A stretch of 64,000 bases of DNA, taken from Dyella sedimenti (GTDB taxonomy: Bacteria > Pseudomonadota > Gammaproteobacteria > Xanthomonadales > Rhodanobacteraceae). The translations under genes were made by a program, and so were the position numbers. The stretch lies in assembly GCF_022760995.1 (NCBI RefSeq), contig NZ_JAKWJO010000001.1, forward strand, positions 868,001 to 932,000, in the 5' to 3' direction. This document shows, piece after piece, positions 54,914-63,639 of this stretch. Below the pieces are notes generated by a model. It was not told the origin of the DNA. It worked only from the letters and a program-made list of their open reading frames with translations, and did no database searches. The stretch's first letter is position 1, and every line of letters starts with the position of its first letter.

Positions 54914-56632
54914 ATGGCAGGCCACCCACCGCGAACCGGCGATCGAGAGCATGACCCGCTGCGTACCGTGCTGCGTACGCTGGCCAGCGGCGACCTGAGG
55001 GACATCGCGCTATATGTCGCGCTGTCGCTGGCGGCCGCGCTGGCCGGCGGCGTGGCGGCGCTATCGCTGGTGCCGCTGATCCAGCCCGGGCATCCGCTGC
55101 CGTTCGCCGACGCCGTGCTGCATGCGCGCGGTGCGCGCGCCCAGGCCGTGATATTCGGTGGCATCACCGCGCTGTTTGCGCTGCTGCGCTGGTGGACGGC
55201 GCGGCTGGGCGCACGCCTGGTCAGTCGCTACGGCCTGCGGCTGCGCTGGCAAGTGCACGCGCGGTTGACCGGCGCCTCGCTCGCCGCGCTGGCGGACTCG
55301 ACCTCGGCGGAAATCGCCAACGTGCTCACCTACAACGTCGATATCGCCATCCAGGGCCTGAGCGCATTGCTACAGTTGCTGGTGGCGAGCCTGACCTGCG
55401 TGGCGAGCCTGGGCCTGGCGCTATGGGTATCGCCGCCGCTGGTGCTGGCCGCGCCCGTGCTGGCCGGCATCGGCCTGGCCACCTCGCGCTTGTTCGCACG
55501 CGAGCAAGCGGAAGTAAGCCGTGGCTACATCGCCGACATGACCCGCCTGTTCTGGCACAGCGAGGATTTCCCAAGGCGCCTGCGTCACGTGCGTTCATTC
55601 GGGCGCGAGGACGCGGAGCGGGCCAGCTATGCCGACGTCGCCGCGCGCCTGTGCGAAGGCTATGGACGTCAGTTGGAACTGGTGGCCTCCGGCCGGTTGG
55701 TGCTCGAATGGCTGGCCGCCGCCGGCATCGCCGCGATCTTCGTGCTGGCGGAGCATTGGCATGGCGTGGACCAGGCTTCGCTGATCGCCGTATGCCTGCT
55801 GCTCGGCCGCCTGCTGCCCTACCTGGTATCGACACGACAGAGTTTCCAGCAGTTGCGTTCGGCCATCCCGGCGATCGCGCTCTGGCAACGATACATGCGA
55901 CTGGCGGACGCCGATGGACCTACGCCCATGGTGCGCCCGCCGGCCGATGGCGCGCTGCATATCGCGTACCTGCGGGTGACGCCTCCCACGGTGGGCCTGG
56001 AAGTGCGTGACCTGAGACTCGCGCCTGGCGAAATGACCCTGGTATCCGGGCATTCCGGCATCGGCAAGAGCAGCCTGGTCGACGTGCTGGCCGGCATGGC
56101 GTCGCCGCAGGCATTCGCCGCGCGCGTGGGCGGCAAGGCCATCGACTTTGCCGCGTACCGCGAGCAGGTAAGGCACGGCGCCTACGTCAGCCAGAGCGTG
56201 CGGCCCTGGCAGCGCACCGTGCGCGAATGCCTGCTATGGGCGGCCCCGGATGCCAGCGAGGAAGCGCTGCGCCAGGCCGTGACGGATGTCGGGCTGGACA
56301 AGCGGTTGGCGAACTCGCCGGAAGGGCTGGATACCGAACTGCACGGTTCCGCCAGCCGCCTCTCCGGCGGCGAACTGCAACGCCTGCTGCTGGCCCAGGT
56401 GATCCTGCGCCAACCCCGCCTCGCCGTACTCGACGAAGCCACCAGCGCGCTCGATCCCGCCGCCGAAAGCAAGGTGCTTGCCGCACTCCGCCGCCGGTTG
56501 CCCCGCACCATCCTGGTGGTGGTCGCCCACCGCCGCGAAGTAGCCGCGCTGGCCGACCAATGGCTGGTGATCGACGGCGATGGACCTTCCGTCATCCATG
56601 CGGGCGGGACGATGCATGCGGACCTGGCCTAG
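54914..56632 (+). CDS. ABC exporter, transmembrane and ATPase fused
   Basis: The 572-residue half-transporter has about six transmembrane helices (residues 20-300) and a C-terminal ATPase. Its Walker A is SGHSGIGKSSLVD (about residue 380), the signature LSGGELQR (about 483), and Walker B RLAVLDEATSALD. It lies downstream of the kinase gene and should dimerise to export the cluster's product. ATGs at 54872 and 54914 and GTG at 54908 are possible; 54914 leaves a short n-region before the first helix. No periplasmic adaptor is nearby. Confidence 0.88.
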   Translation: MAGHPPRTGDREHDPLRTVLRTLASGDLRDIALYVALSLAAALAGGVAALSLVPLIQPGHPLPFADAVLHARGARAQAVIFGGITALFALLRWWTARLGARLVSRYGLRLRWQVHARLTGASLAALADSTSAEIANVLTYNVDIAIQGLSALLQLLVASLTCVASLGLALWVSPPLVLAAPVLAGIGLATSRLFAREQAEVSRGYIADMTRLFWHSEDFPRRLRHVRSFGREDAERASYADVAARLCEGYGRQLELVASGRLVLEWLAAAGIAAIFVLAEHWHGVDQASLIAVCLLLGRLLPYLVSTRQSFQQLRSAIPAIALWQRYMRLADADGPTPMVRPPADGALHIAYLRVTPPTVGLEVRDLRLAPGEMTLVSGHSGIGKSSLVDVLAGMASPQAFAARVGGKAIDFAAYREQVRHGAYVSQSVRPWQRTVRECLLWAAPDASEEALRQAVTDVGLDKRLANSPEGLDTELHGSASRLSGGELQRLLLAQVILRQPRLAVLDEATSALDPAAESKVLAALRRRLPRTILVVVAHRREVAALADQWLVIDGDGPSVIHAGGTMHADLA

Positions 56633-56676
56633 GGCCAGTCCAAAATCTGCGTTTGGTCACAAGCACCCCACCCCAA

Positions 56677-56744
56677 CCCTCCCCTGCGTGCAGGGGAGGG
56701 AGCGAGTGCTGCACGCTTTGCCCCTCCCCCTGCATGCAGGGGGA
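56677..56744. repeat. Two GC-rich palindromes (type-2 repeats) after the ABC gene
   Basis: CCCTCCCCTGC-GT-GCAGGGGAGGG (56677-56700) and TCCCCCTGCATGCAGGGGGA (56725-56744) are perfect palindromes of the same family as 28295-28318. They fill the gap before the gene at 56958. The remaining 56745-56943 stretch holds no gene I can support. Confidence 0.75.
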
Positions 56745-56957
56745 TGCTGGGAGGGGTGTGCTCTTGGTTCACGCGAAGACTTTGCCCGGCACTAACCCTC
56801 CATGGCTGCAAGCCAGGTGAAGACGAAGCGGCGCCAGTGAGCGTAGCTTCAGCTCGCTTAACCGGCGATCGTCATGAGCATTCCACGCATGCGAAGTTCA
56901 CACCGGGTTGAGCCATGCCTGCGCAAGCTGCCCCCACACTTTCAGGAGGAGCTTGCC

Positions 56958-57467
56958 ATGACCAAGCGTCTGCTTGTCCTGTTGATCGGATTGTCGGGCT
57001 GCGGCGTCGCCTTCGCGCAGGACACCATGCCCAGCGCCACGCCACCAGTGACGAGCGCTACCCAGCAAACCACCACCACGGTCACCACCTGGACGTCCAC
57101 GCCACCGACGGGCGCCTTGACCGAAGACGCCATCAAGACGTCCATCGCCAACGCCGGCTACAAGGAAGTGAAGGACCTGAAGTTCAAGGACGGCGTATGG
57201 CGCAGCGAGGCGCGCGGCGGCAACAAGCAATGGGTCAAGCTTGCGGTCGGCCCCGTCAATGGCCGGGTCTACACGGCCGATGCGCCATCGAGGCTCAATG
57301 AGAACGAAGTAAAGGCCAAGCTCGCCGCCGACGGCTACGAAGACGTCGGGCACGTGAATTACGACAAGGGTCTTTGGAGCGCCAGCGCCAAGACCTCCCG
57401 AGGCCGCGACGTCGACCTGTTGGTCGACCCCAACGACGGCAGCGTCGTGGCCAAGTCCCACGACTGA
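56958..57467 (+). CDS. Exported protein with two PepSY-like domains
   Basis: The 169-residue product has a signal peptide (MTKRLLVLLIGLSGCGVAFA), a Thr-rich linker (about residues 25-50) and two similar modules of about 50 residues. These are LTEDAIKTSIANAGYKEVKD then LKFKDGVWRSEARGG, and LNENEVKAKLAADGYEDVGH then VNYDKGLWSASAKTS, each ending in a VDxxxGxV-like strand. This duplicated pattern resembles PepSY-type domains (often inhibitors of peptidases). The ribosome site AGGAGG is eight bases before the ATG. It is followed by a terminator. The precise role is unknown. Confidence 0.76.
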   Translation: MTKRLLVLLIGLSGCGVAFAQDTMPSATPPVTSATQQTTTTVTTWTSTPPTGALTEDAIKTSIANAGYKEVKDLKFKDGVWRSEARGGNKQWVKLAVGPVNGRVYTADAPSRLNENEVKAKLAADGYEDVGHVNYDKGLWSASAKTSRGRDVDLLVDPNDGSVVAKSHD

Positions 57468-57489
57468 CCTCCGTTACGATCGGAGCGAC

Positions 57490-57521
57490 AAGCCCGGCAC
57501 GCTAGGCGTTGCCGGGCTTTT
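57490..57521 (+). terminator. Rho-independent terminator
   Basis: AAGCCCGGCA, 10-nt loop, TGCCGGGCTT, then TT: a perfect 10-bp stem just past the stop of the PepSY-like gene. The T run is short. Confidence 0.75.
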
Positions 57522-57719
57522 GGTCGCAGATGCGGTTTGAGGGAAGTCGACGCTGGGATATCACCCTTCCAGGCTAGCCAGGCATTGCGCATCAGGCTGA
57601 CTTTTTGCCCTCTCTCGCAGGATCTCATTCGAGAGCTTGCCCCGGCAATGGAAGAAGATTTCCCGGGTGCTCGACATCTCGGCGTCATCGGTGGCATTAG
57701 CTCATCAGCCTTTCTTCTG

Positions 57720-57765
57720 GCACGTGACATCGGTAGCGGATTATCGCGCTACCGATGTCACGTGC
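57720..57765. repeat. 19-bp perfect inverted repeat in a gene-free stretch
   Basis: GCACGTGACATCGGTAGCG-type arms of 19 bp (57720-57738 against 57747-57765, ending CGCTACCGATGTCACGTGC) enclose an 8-nt centre, with no T run. It lies in the roughly 380-bp stretch 57522-57904, where I see only unlikely short ORFs. Terminator, protein-binding site or cruciform are all possible. Confidence 0.7.
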
Positions 57766-57904
57766 TCGTGGTGCTCATCTCACGAAGCCGGATTCGACGG
57801 ATTGAATTGGCGTGATCGCAGAGCATTGCCTCGACAGTCAGCATGACATGCTCCATGTCTTGCATGTTCGCTTGCATTGCCATAGCTATGCCGCATGCAG
57901 GGCA

Positions 57905-58348
57905 TCAATTCCTAGGTTTATATGGAACTCCAGCGACGACACAGAAAATCAACCCTGAAAGCAGGCCGAGGACCAGGCCGGTCGCAAGCTGTTGAGCCGT
58001 TCCGCTTAATGCAAATTGCTTGTTACCACTGATTAGTGTGGCAAATAGGAAGAACGCAAACATGCCGATGATGCATGACCCACCGCATACGTATCCGACA
58101 GTCAGCTTTCGCCAACGAACCAAGCTGGCTATCCATGGCCAGCCGAGAGTAGCGATGGCTACATAGCCGACTGGAACTCCAAAAAGATACATAAAAGCTA
58201 AAGCCCCCCCCCAAGAGAGGCCGGGGCGGTTGTAGCCCATGGCGACAAAATATGTGACATAGGCAAGGAAAAACGCCAAGGGAGTCAATAGCGGCGTGAT
58301 AACGATTGCCAGCCAAATCGGGCGTCGGGTGATAGTTATGGATGACAT
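57905..58348 (-). CDS. Four-helix membrane protein, possible RHS immunity partner
   Basis: The 147-residue protein has four transmembrane stretches: IWLAIVITPLLTPLAFFLAY, GGALAFMYLFGVPVGYVAIA, IGMFAFFLFATLI and LVLGLLSGLIFCVVAGV. No family was recognised. It follows the RHS gene on the same strand, overlapping its end by 13 bp (start 58348; a GTG at 58363 is also possible), which is the usual place of an immunity gene. Its coding strand contains a G9 run (58204-58212), a possible slippage site. Base composition is lower in GC than the housekeeping genes. Confidence 0.65.
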   Translation of the reverse strand: MSSITITRRPIWLAIVITPLLTPLAFFLAYVTYFVAMGYNRPGLSWGGALAFMYLFGVPVGYVAIATLGWPWIASLVRWRKLTVGYVCGGSCIIGMFAFFLFATLISGNKQFALSGTAQQLATGLVLGLLSGLIFCVVAGVPYKPRN

Positions 58349-61300
58349 GCGGGCGCGGTACACCAGTTCACTAGGGCATTACTGCCGGGAAGGTCGCCAC
58401 CGAATACGGGAATGCCCCAAGAGGACACTGAGCCGCCTCCGATAGCCCGAAAGATATCATTGTGAAAATCTGCGATTGATTGCCCACTCACAGTCACAGG
58501 ATTGGTGGGTGACGCGTTGGCTGCGTCTAGCTGTGCAGCTCGCGCAGCGACCAAAGCCTCGCGAATCGCTTCCATCTTCTTGTCAGTAATCGCCCGGTCA
58601 GCGGCACATGTCTTGCCCGGTGGAAGGTGATCTGAAATCAAAGACGCAAGGCGATAATTGGTTATCCCAGACAAAACACCGATGTTGTTGGCGACGTTGC
58701 TTCCCTCGCAAGCGTAGGGATCACCGCCGGCACATGCGGTGGCGTAGTAGTTCTTCCAGTCACCAGCCTGGGCATAGGCCCGCTCTTGGGGCGTGTTCCA
58801 ACAACCTTGACCGTTGCAGGCAAGTCCCATGGGGTCAGTATTGGATAGCGGATTGCCACCCACATAGGCATATAGGCTAGGCCCTGCTGCAAGTCCCAGC
58901 GGATCAGGCTGGCCGTACCGGCCTGTGGCCGATTCGTAGTGGCGTCGGACGTTGTAATGCAGCCCTGTCTCCACATCGTAGTACTGCCCCGGAAACCGCA
59001 AGTAGAAGTTGGCCGTGCCCGTCGTGGGTTGGTTGCCAAAGGCGTTGTTCTGCCAAGGCCAGCTATAGACCATGGTCCCGCTGGTATCCGTCACCGCACG
59101 CAATGTACCCAGGTGATCGGCATGCAGGTAATTGATGGCGGGCGCGGCGCGACCCGCATCCGTGGCCGAGGCGACCGGGATGCCGTTCAGATAGACGTAC
59201 TCGCGATAGTCCTCGGCAAAGTATTCGCCATACAGGTTGCCGGTGCCGGCCGGATCGTAGATGGCGGCCATCTGGCCCGTGCTGGGCGAGGTGATGGTGC
59301 GCCAGACGCGGTTGCCCAGCCCGTCGTACTGGTAGTTGGCCATGACCGTGCTGCCCGACGTGACTGCGGTGAGGACGTTGCGGTCATCGTACCCCAGCCC
59401 GACCAGCGTCCCATTGGGGTCCGTCAAGGCGGTGGTGTTGCCGTTGGCATCCAAGGAGCGAGACAACCCGCCCACGGCATTGAGCCGGTGCGTGCCAGCC
59501 TGATAGGTATAACTGAGAGTGGGCTGCGTGCCGATCGTCGCACTGAGCCGGTCGCCGGTCCGGTTGTAGGTATAGGCTTGCTCGGCGGCACCATTCCCGT
59601 CGTCCAGCGCCTGGAGGCGGGAAAGGGGATCGTACGTGTAGCTCTCGGTGGCGGGGTTCGCGCCGGGCAAGGCGCCTGCGGCCGCGATGCGTCCCATGTC
59701 GTCACGGCGGAAATGCAGGTTCAAGGCGCTGCTGGTAACGTCCGTTACCTGCCCATTGGCGTTCAGCGTGCGCGCGACTGACTGGCCGCCTAAGGCCCAG
59801 GTGTAGCCCGATACCTGCCCGAACGGGAAGTAGGACACGCCGGTGATAAGTGGCGTGACCGTGCTGTTGGCATAGCTGCCATAGGGGCCAGGTTGTTGCA
59901 GGTAGCCGATGGTCGTGACGCGGCCGGCCGCATCGAAGCCATACAGGAGTTCGAAACCCGACGGATATTGCAACCACTTGAGCCGGCGCCCAGCCGTATA
60001 TGCATAGCCGTGCAGATAGGCGACACCGTTGATGACCTGCCGGACTTCGCGAATGTCCCCTTGGTTGGTATAGCACCATGAGGTGTTGCCCGAGGCATCG
60101 GTCATGGTGGTCAGGTGACCGATGTTGAAATTGGTAGGGCAACCGGCAATCGGCGAGGGCTGGTCGTAGGTGTAGGTGATATTCAGCTGGGGATGCGCGG
60201 GATACATCACCTGCGTCAGGCGATTGAGTGCGTCGTAGGTATATTGGGTGACGACACCTCGCGCATCGATGCGTTGAGTGCGATTGCCAGCCGAGTCGTA
60301 TGCACTCGTGGCATGGCCCGTATCCGGACTCTGTACCGAGGTGACATTGCCCAGGCCATCATAGCCATAGATCGTGTTGAGGCCTTCCGGGTCGCTGACG
60401 CCCTGGAGCCGGTCCAGGGCATCGTAGGCGAACACACTCTGGGTGTTCTGGGTGGCCGTATCGGTGCCGTGGTAGTTATCCAGGGTCTGCACCAGGCGGT
60501 TGAGGCCGTCATAGCCCTGCTGGCGCTGGATGCCCAAGGCATCGGCGCTGTGCACCAGGTTGCCGTTGCCGTCGTAGCTGTCGCTGAAGCCGGCGTTGAA
60601 TACGGCATGGCCCAGGCCATCGGTGACCTGGGTGAGCTGGCCCAGGGTGTTGTAGGTGCGAGAAAGCGTGCGGCGTACGGTGCCACTGGGATCGAAGATC
60701 TCTTCCTTGGTCTTGTTACCCGCCGCATCGAGGGTGTAGTGGAGACGATCGCCCAGGGCATCGGTGATGTCGGTGAGGCGGTGGGCGGCGTCGTAGGTGT
60801 AGGACAGCGCGACGCCATCGGGATCGGTCAGGGAGGCCACGGCACCATAGGGCGTATAGCCGACGGTGGTCACGGCATCGCCACTGGAGGGTGATCCATC
60901 GGCGTTGGCACGCACGATGCGGGTCAGCAGCCAGCCACGGGGGTGATAGGTGAAATCGGTGATCACGCCATTGGCATCGGACTGGCGCACCACGCGGCCG
61001 TTCTTGTCGTAGGCGACATAGGTCGTGGTTTGGCCGAGAGGGCGAATGACCTGATAGAGATCACCGGCGCGATGGCAGGCGCCGCCCAGGGTGCCACAGC
61101 CGGATTCGTCAGTGGTGAGGTAATAGCGATACTGCGTGACATCGGTGACGTCCGTACGCGGCCCGTCGACCGAGAGCAGCAAGCCGACGAGGGGGCATAG
61201 GGTGGTATCGACGGCGTCGCAGTAGGTGTAGGTCCAGCGGCGAACGCCCGCAGGAGGTGTGCCGCTGTTGCCACATGTATAGCTGCTGGCGGCATTGCTT

Positions 61301-63012
61301 GTGGGGTCGATCTCGCAACGGGCCGTGACCTGGGCTCGACTGTTGTAGCCCCAGGTCGTCATGGCTTCCACCGTGCCACTTACGTCCATGACTGAGCGGG
61401 TCAAAGGGACTCGGTTGGCAACATCCCAGGTAGTCGCCGTCGTGCGCTGGGTACTTTCACCTGATGACTCGACCTGTGAGATAACAAGGCCTTGAGTGTT
61501 GTAGGTGGACTGAGTGGTGTGGTCGTTGAAATCCGTTCCGGTCGCGGGATAGCCGTTCGCGTCAAAAGTCAGTGATGCGAAGCCTTGGCCGCAGCCTGGG
61601 CCACAAGGGCCGCTTGCGGAACTGGCATGCACGGAACCGCTCGGGGTGCTGAAGCCGTACGTCACCTGCACGCCGTTGGGGTATGTAACCGTGTTGGTGC
61701 CATTGGTTCCATAGCTGACCTGGGTGACATCAACGGTTCCAGCCATCCGCGATAGGGTCGCGCGCCCCTGGCTGTCGTAGCCGATATCCGTCAGACGTGT
61801 TCCCGTTTCATCGATCTCGCCTGTCAGTGCGTTCGGAAGATTGATATTGGAGGTCAGCGCACCTTCGTTGTAGACGTATTGCCTGAACCGGCTATCAGGA
61901 TAGGTCACTTTGATGAGATTGCCGTTTACGTCATAGCTATAGCTGATCACGCCGCCATCGGGTTGAGTGATCGTCGCGACATTGCCTTGGCTGTTATATG
62001 TAAATGCCAGTTGCCGTCCAAGGGGATCGGTCACCGTCAGCAAAAGGTCCGCAGCCGGGGCGATGTTCGTGGGCGTCGAGGTATCGCTGTAGGTGAGGAC
62101 GGTGAGCTGCTTGTTGACGTCGGTAATGGAAAGTAAGCGGCCTTGTGCGTCGTAGTCTTCCAGTTCGCGTGTTGCTGCGTTGGTGTAGAACCAGCCTGCC
62201 AAGCTGCTGCTTGCAGCGTCATAGATTGGCGAAAGCGTATCGGCGACATCCGAGTCGGTAACCCAGGAACCCGACTGGAGTGTAAAGACGACTTGCAGTC
62301 CATCTGGACGGTAAATCGTCACTACACCATTTGTAGAGTCACTTAGATATTCAAGGTTGCGGTCAAATGTATGGCGCCAGTGCTTGCCAATATGGGAGGT
62401 AGCGGTAGCTGCATGACTGTTGTAGTGGCGATGCAAGCTTAAGGAAGTAAGCGCTATGTCGACATCGTCGCGATACTCGTTGCCTGTACCGAAGTTGATA
62501 GGGTCTCCAACACAGTTGCAAGGCTTGCCTGTGGTCTTACCTGGTTTATAGAGATAGGCGGTCCCGGTGACTCGTCCCCAGCCACCACACTGGCCATGTA
62601 GGGGCATGATGGCCACATTTCCGACCCTGCCATCCATATTGTTGGAAGAGGTTGGGTCGGTAAGGGTCACACTATAAGAACACTGTGCCTCGGTCACATG
62701 ATAGTAAAGCAAATAGTCTGGCCACCAAATCGATATGGCTTCACTTATGGAGTCCCAGGGGCCGTAATTACGATAACCGTATTGGTAGTAAGGAGGACCG
62801 TAATAAGTAGTGTTGTTCGTTGTCGCCAGCGATGTGGTGTGCGGCTGTGATTTCGTGATGTTTATTGAGAATTTTCCCGCACGATTTGATGCAGTTGAAG
62901 CATGGGCAGGTTCGTTGCCATCTGTTGCAGATGGTGTCGTATGGACGAGTGATGTCCATAATCCGAGCACGACGAAAAAGCAGACGCCCAACGCTGCGCG
63001 ACGAACGAACAT
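58336..63012 (-). CDS. Secreted RHS-repeat protein with variable C-terminal domain
   Basis: The 1558-residue protein begins with a signal peptide (MFVRRAALGVCFFVVLGLWT) and a region up to about residue 160. A DUF6531-like segment follows near 164 (GDPINFGTGNEYRDDVDIAL, HRHYNSHAATATSHIGKHWR), then many YD repeats (YDxxGRLLSITD, YDANGNxxxxTxP patterns) and the RHS core at about 1290-1395 (YLHADHLGTLRAVTD, YVGGNPLSNTDPMGL). The last about 160 residues (from ACNGQGCWNTPQERAYAQAG) are Cys-containing and unlike the repeats, as in polymorphic toxins. The gene is AT-richer than its surroundings. No PAAR, VgrG or T6SS gene is nearby. GGGGAC lies before the ATG. Confidence 0.88.
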   Translation of the reverse strand: MFVRRAALGVCFFVVLGLWTSLVHTTPSATDGNEPAHASTASNRAGKFSINITKSQPHTTSLATTNNTTYYGPPYYQYGYRNYGPWDSISEAISIWWPDYLLYYHVTEAQCSYSVTLTDPTSSNNMDGRVGNVAIMPLHGQCGGWGRVTGTAYLYKPGKTTGKPCNCVGDPINFGTGNEYRDDVDIALTSLSLHRHYNSHAATATSHIGKHWRHTFDRNLEYLSDSTNGVVTIYRPDGLQVVFTLQSGSWVTDSDVADTLSPIYDAASSSLAGWFYTNAATRELEDYDAQGRLLSITDVNKQLTVLTYSDTSTPTNIAPAADLLLTVTDPLGRQLAFTYNSQGNVATITQPDGGVISYSYDVNGNLIKVTYPDSRFRQYVYNEGALTSNINLPNALTGEIDETGTRLTDIGYDSQGRATLSRMAGTVDVTQVSYGTNGTNTVTYPNGVQVTYGFSTPSGSVHASSASGPCGPGCGQGFASLTFDANGYPATGTDFNDHTTQSTYNTQGLVISQVESSGESTQRTTATTWDVANRVPLTRSVMDVSGTVEAMTTWGYNSRAQVTARCEIDPTSNAASSYTCGNSGTPPAGVRRWTYTYCDAVDTTLCPLVGLLLSVDGPRTDVTDVTQYRYYLTTDESGCGTLGGACHRAGDLYQVIRPLGQTTTYVAYDKNGRVVRQSDANGVITDFTYHPRGWLLTRIVRANADGSPSSGDAVTTVGYTPYGAVASLTDPDGVALSYTYDAAHRLTDITDALGDRLHYTLDAAGNKTKEEIFDPSGTVRRTLSRTYNTLGQLTQVTDGLGHAVFNAGFSDSYDGNGNLVHSADALGIQRQQGYDGLNRLVQTLDNYHGTDTATQNTQSVFAYDALDRLQGVSDPEGLNTIYGYDGLGNVTSVQSPDTGHATSAYDSAGNRTQRIDARGVVTQYTYDALNRLTQVMYPAHPQLNITYTYDQPSPIAGCPTNFNIGHLTTMTDASGNTSWCYTNQGDIREVRQVINGVAYLHGYAYTAGRRLKWLQYPSGFELLYGFDAAGRVTTIGYLQQPGPYGSYANSTVTPLITGVSYFPFGQVSGYTWALGGQSVARTLNANGQVTDVTSSALNLHFRRDDMGRIAAAGALPGANPATESYTYDPLSRLQALDDGNGAAEQAYTYNRTGDRLSATIGTQPTLSYTYQAGTHRLNAVGGLSRSLDANGNTTALTDPNGTLVGLGYDDRNVLTAVTSGSTVMANYQYDGLGNRVWRTITSPSTGQMAAIYDPAGTGNLYGEYFAEDYREYVYLNGIPVASATDAGRAAPAINYLHADHLGTLRAVTDTSGTMVYSWPWQNNAFGNQPTTGTANFYLRFPGQYYDVETGLHYNVRRHYESATGRYGQPDPLGLAAGPSLYAYVGGNPLSNTDPMGLACNGQGCWNTPQERAYAQAGDWKNYYATACAGGDPYACEGSNVANNIGVLSGITNYRLASLISDHLPPGKTCAADRAITDKKMEAIREALVAARAAQLDAANASPTNPVTVSGQSIADFHNDIFRAIGGGSVSSWGIPVFGGDLPGSNALVNWCTAPACHP

Positions 63013-63231
63013 GTCTGAGTCCCCTGTGTGACATCCGAGTTGTCTGCGCCGTATGGGCGCCCCGTAGTGAGATATAGCAAACACTTGTGTTAAGAGAGCA
63101 TCAATACTGATGCGTTATTCGTCACGTTTCTAACGATGAGTGGTGATTCCCTACATGCCGGATATCGTGCGTACGTGTGTGCTAAGTGTCGCCGGCCATG
63201 ACTTCAGGCCCATGCACTAGTGTTAACTCAA

Positions 63232-63253
63232 TACTATGGTGTACTCCATGGTA
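63232..63253. promoter_or_regulatory. Imperfect palindrome and possible promoter upstream of the PadR gene
   Basis: TACTATGGTGTACTCCATGG plus TA is a 22-bp imperfect palindrome (18 of 22 symmetric positions) 20 bp before the PadR start. TACTAT could be the -10 box. PadR proteins usually bind palindromic sites at their own promoters, so this is a candidate autoregulatory operator. Confidence 0.5.
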
Positions 63254-63273
63254 AGCAGCAGTGCGGGTGGGTT

Positions 63274-63639
63274 GTGGACGACAACGCGGGCCATCTGAAG
63301 AAATTCCAGAAGGAGCTGTCGGCGGGCACCGTGTCATTGGTGCTGCTGGCGGTGCTGGGGCAGTCGCGGCGGCCGATGTACGGCTACCAGATCGCCAAGC
63401 GGCTGGAAGAGGTGGGCGAGGGCGTGTTGGCAGGCAAGCAGAGCGCGCTGTATCCCGTGCTGCGCAACCTTGAAGGGGCTGGGTTGCTGGCGAGCGAGGT
63501 GGAGCCTTCCGTCAGCGGGCCGCCGCGCCGCTATTACCGCATTACCAAGCAGGGGCGCGAGGTGCTGCGCGACTGGGTGGAAGCCTGGAACGCCACGCGC
63601 GATTCCGTCGATGCCGTCTTGCAAGGAGGGGTGTCATGA
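63274..63639 (+). CDS. PadR-family transcriptional regulator
   Basis: The 121-residue protein has the PadR winged helix: LKKFQKELSAGTVSLVLLAV, MYGYQIAKRLEEVGEGVLAG, SALYPVLRNLEGAGLLASEV and RRYYRITKQGREVLRDW. PadR proteins repress their own operon and release it upon ligand binding. The GTG at 63274 (MDDNAGHLKKF) gives the family length; a GTG at 63220 would add an atypical extension. The stop overlaps the next gene by 4 bp. Confidence 0.9.
   Translation: MDDNAGHLKKFQKELSAGTVSLVLLAVLGQSRRPMYGYQIAKRLEEVGEGVLAGKQSALYPVLRNLEGAGLLASEVEPSVSGPPRRYYRITKQGREVLRDWVEAWNATRDSVDAVLQGGVS

Noticed and set aside
54817..54954. 45-codon ORF (MAPTVEFVSEESGTRY...) between the kinase and ABC genes, as a possible precursor peptide
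   Set aside because: It overlaps the ABC gene start, has no ribosome site, and its C-terminal half is Arg-rich with no core-like segment; no support beyond position.
43053..56632. Interpretation of the cluster as a lasso-peptide locus
   Set aside because: No asparagine-synthase-like cyclase, no transglutaminase-like leader peptidase, no PqqD/RRE protein and no precursor seen; only accessory-type genes match.
57537..57846. Short plus-strand ORFs (92 and 69 codons) after the PepSY-like gene
   Set aside because: No ribosome site, unlikely composition, and the region contains the palindrome at 57720.
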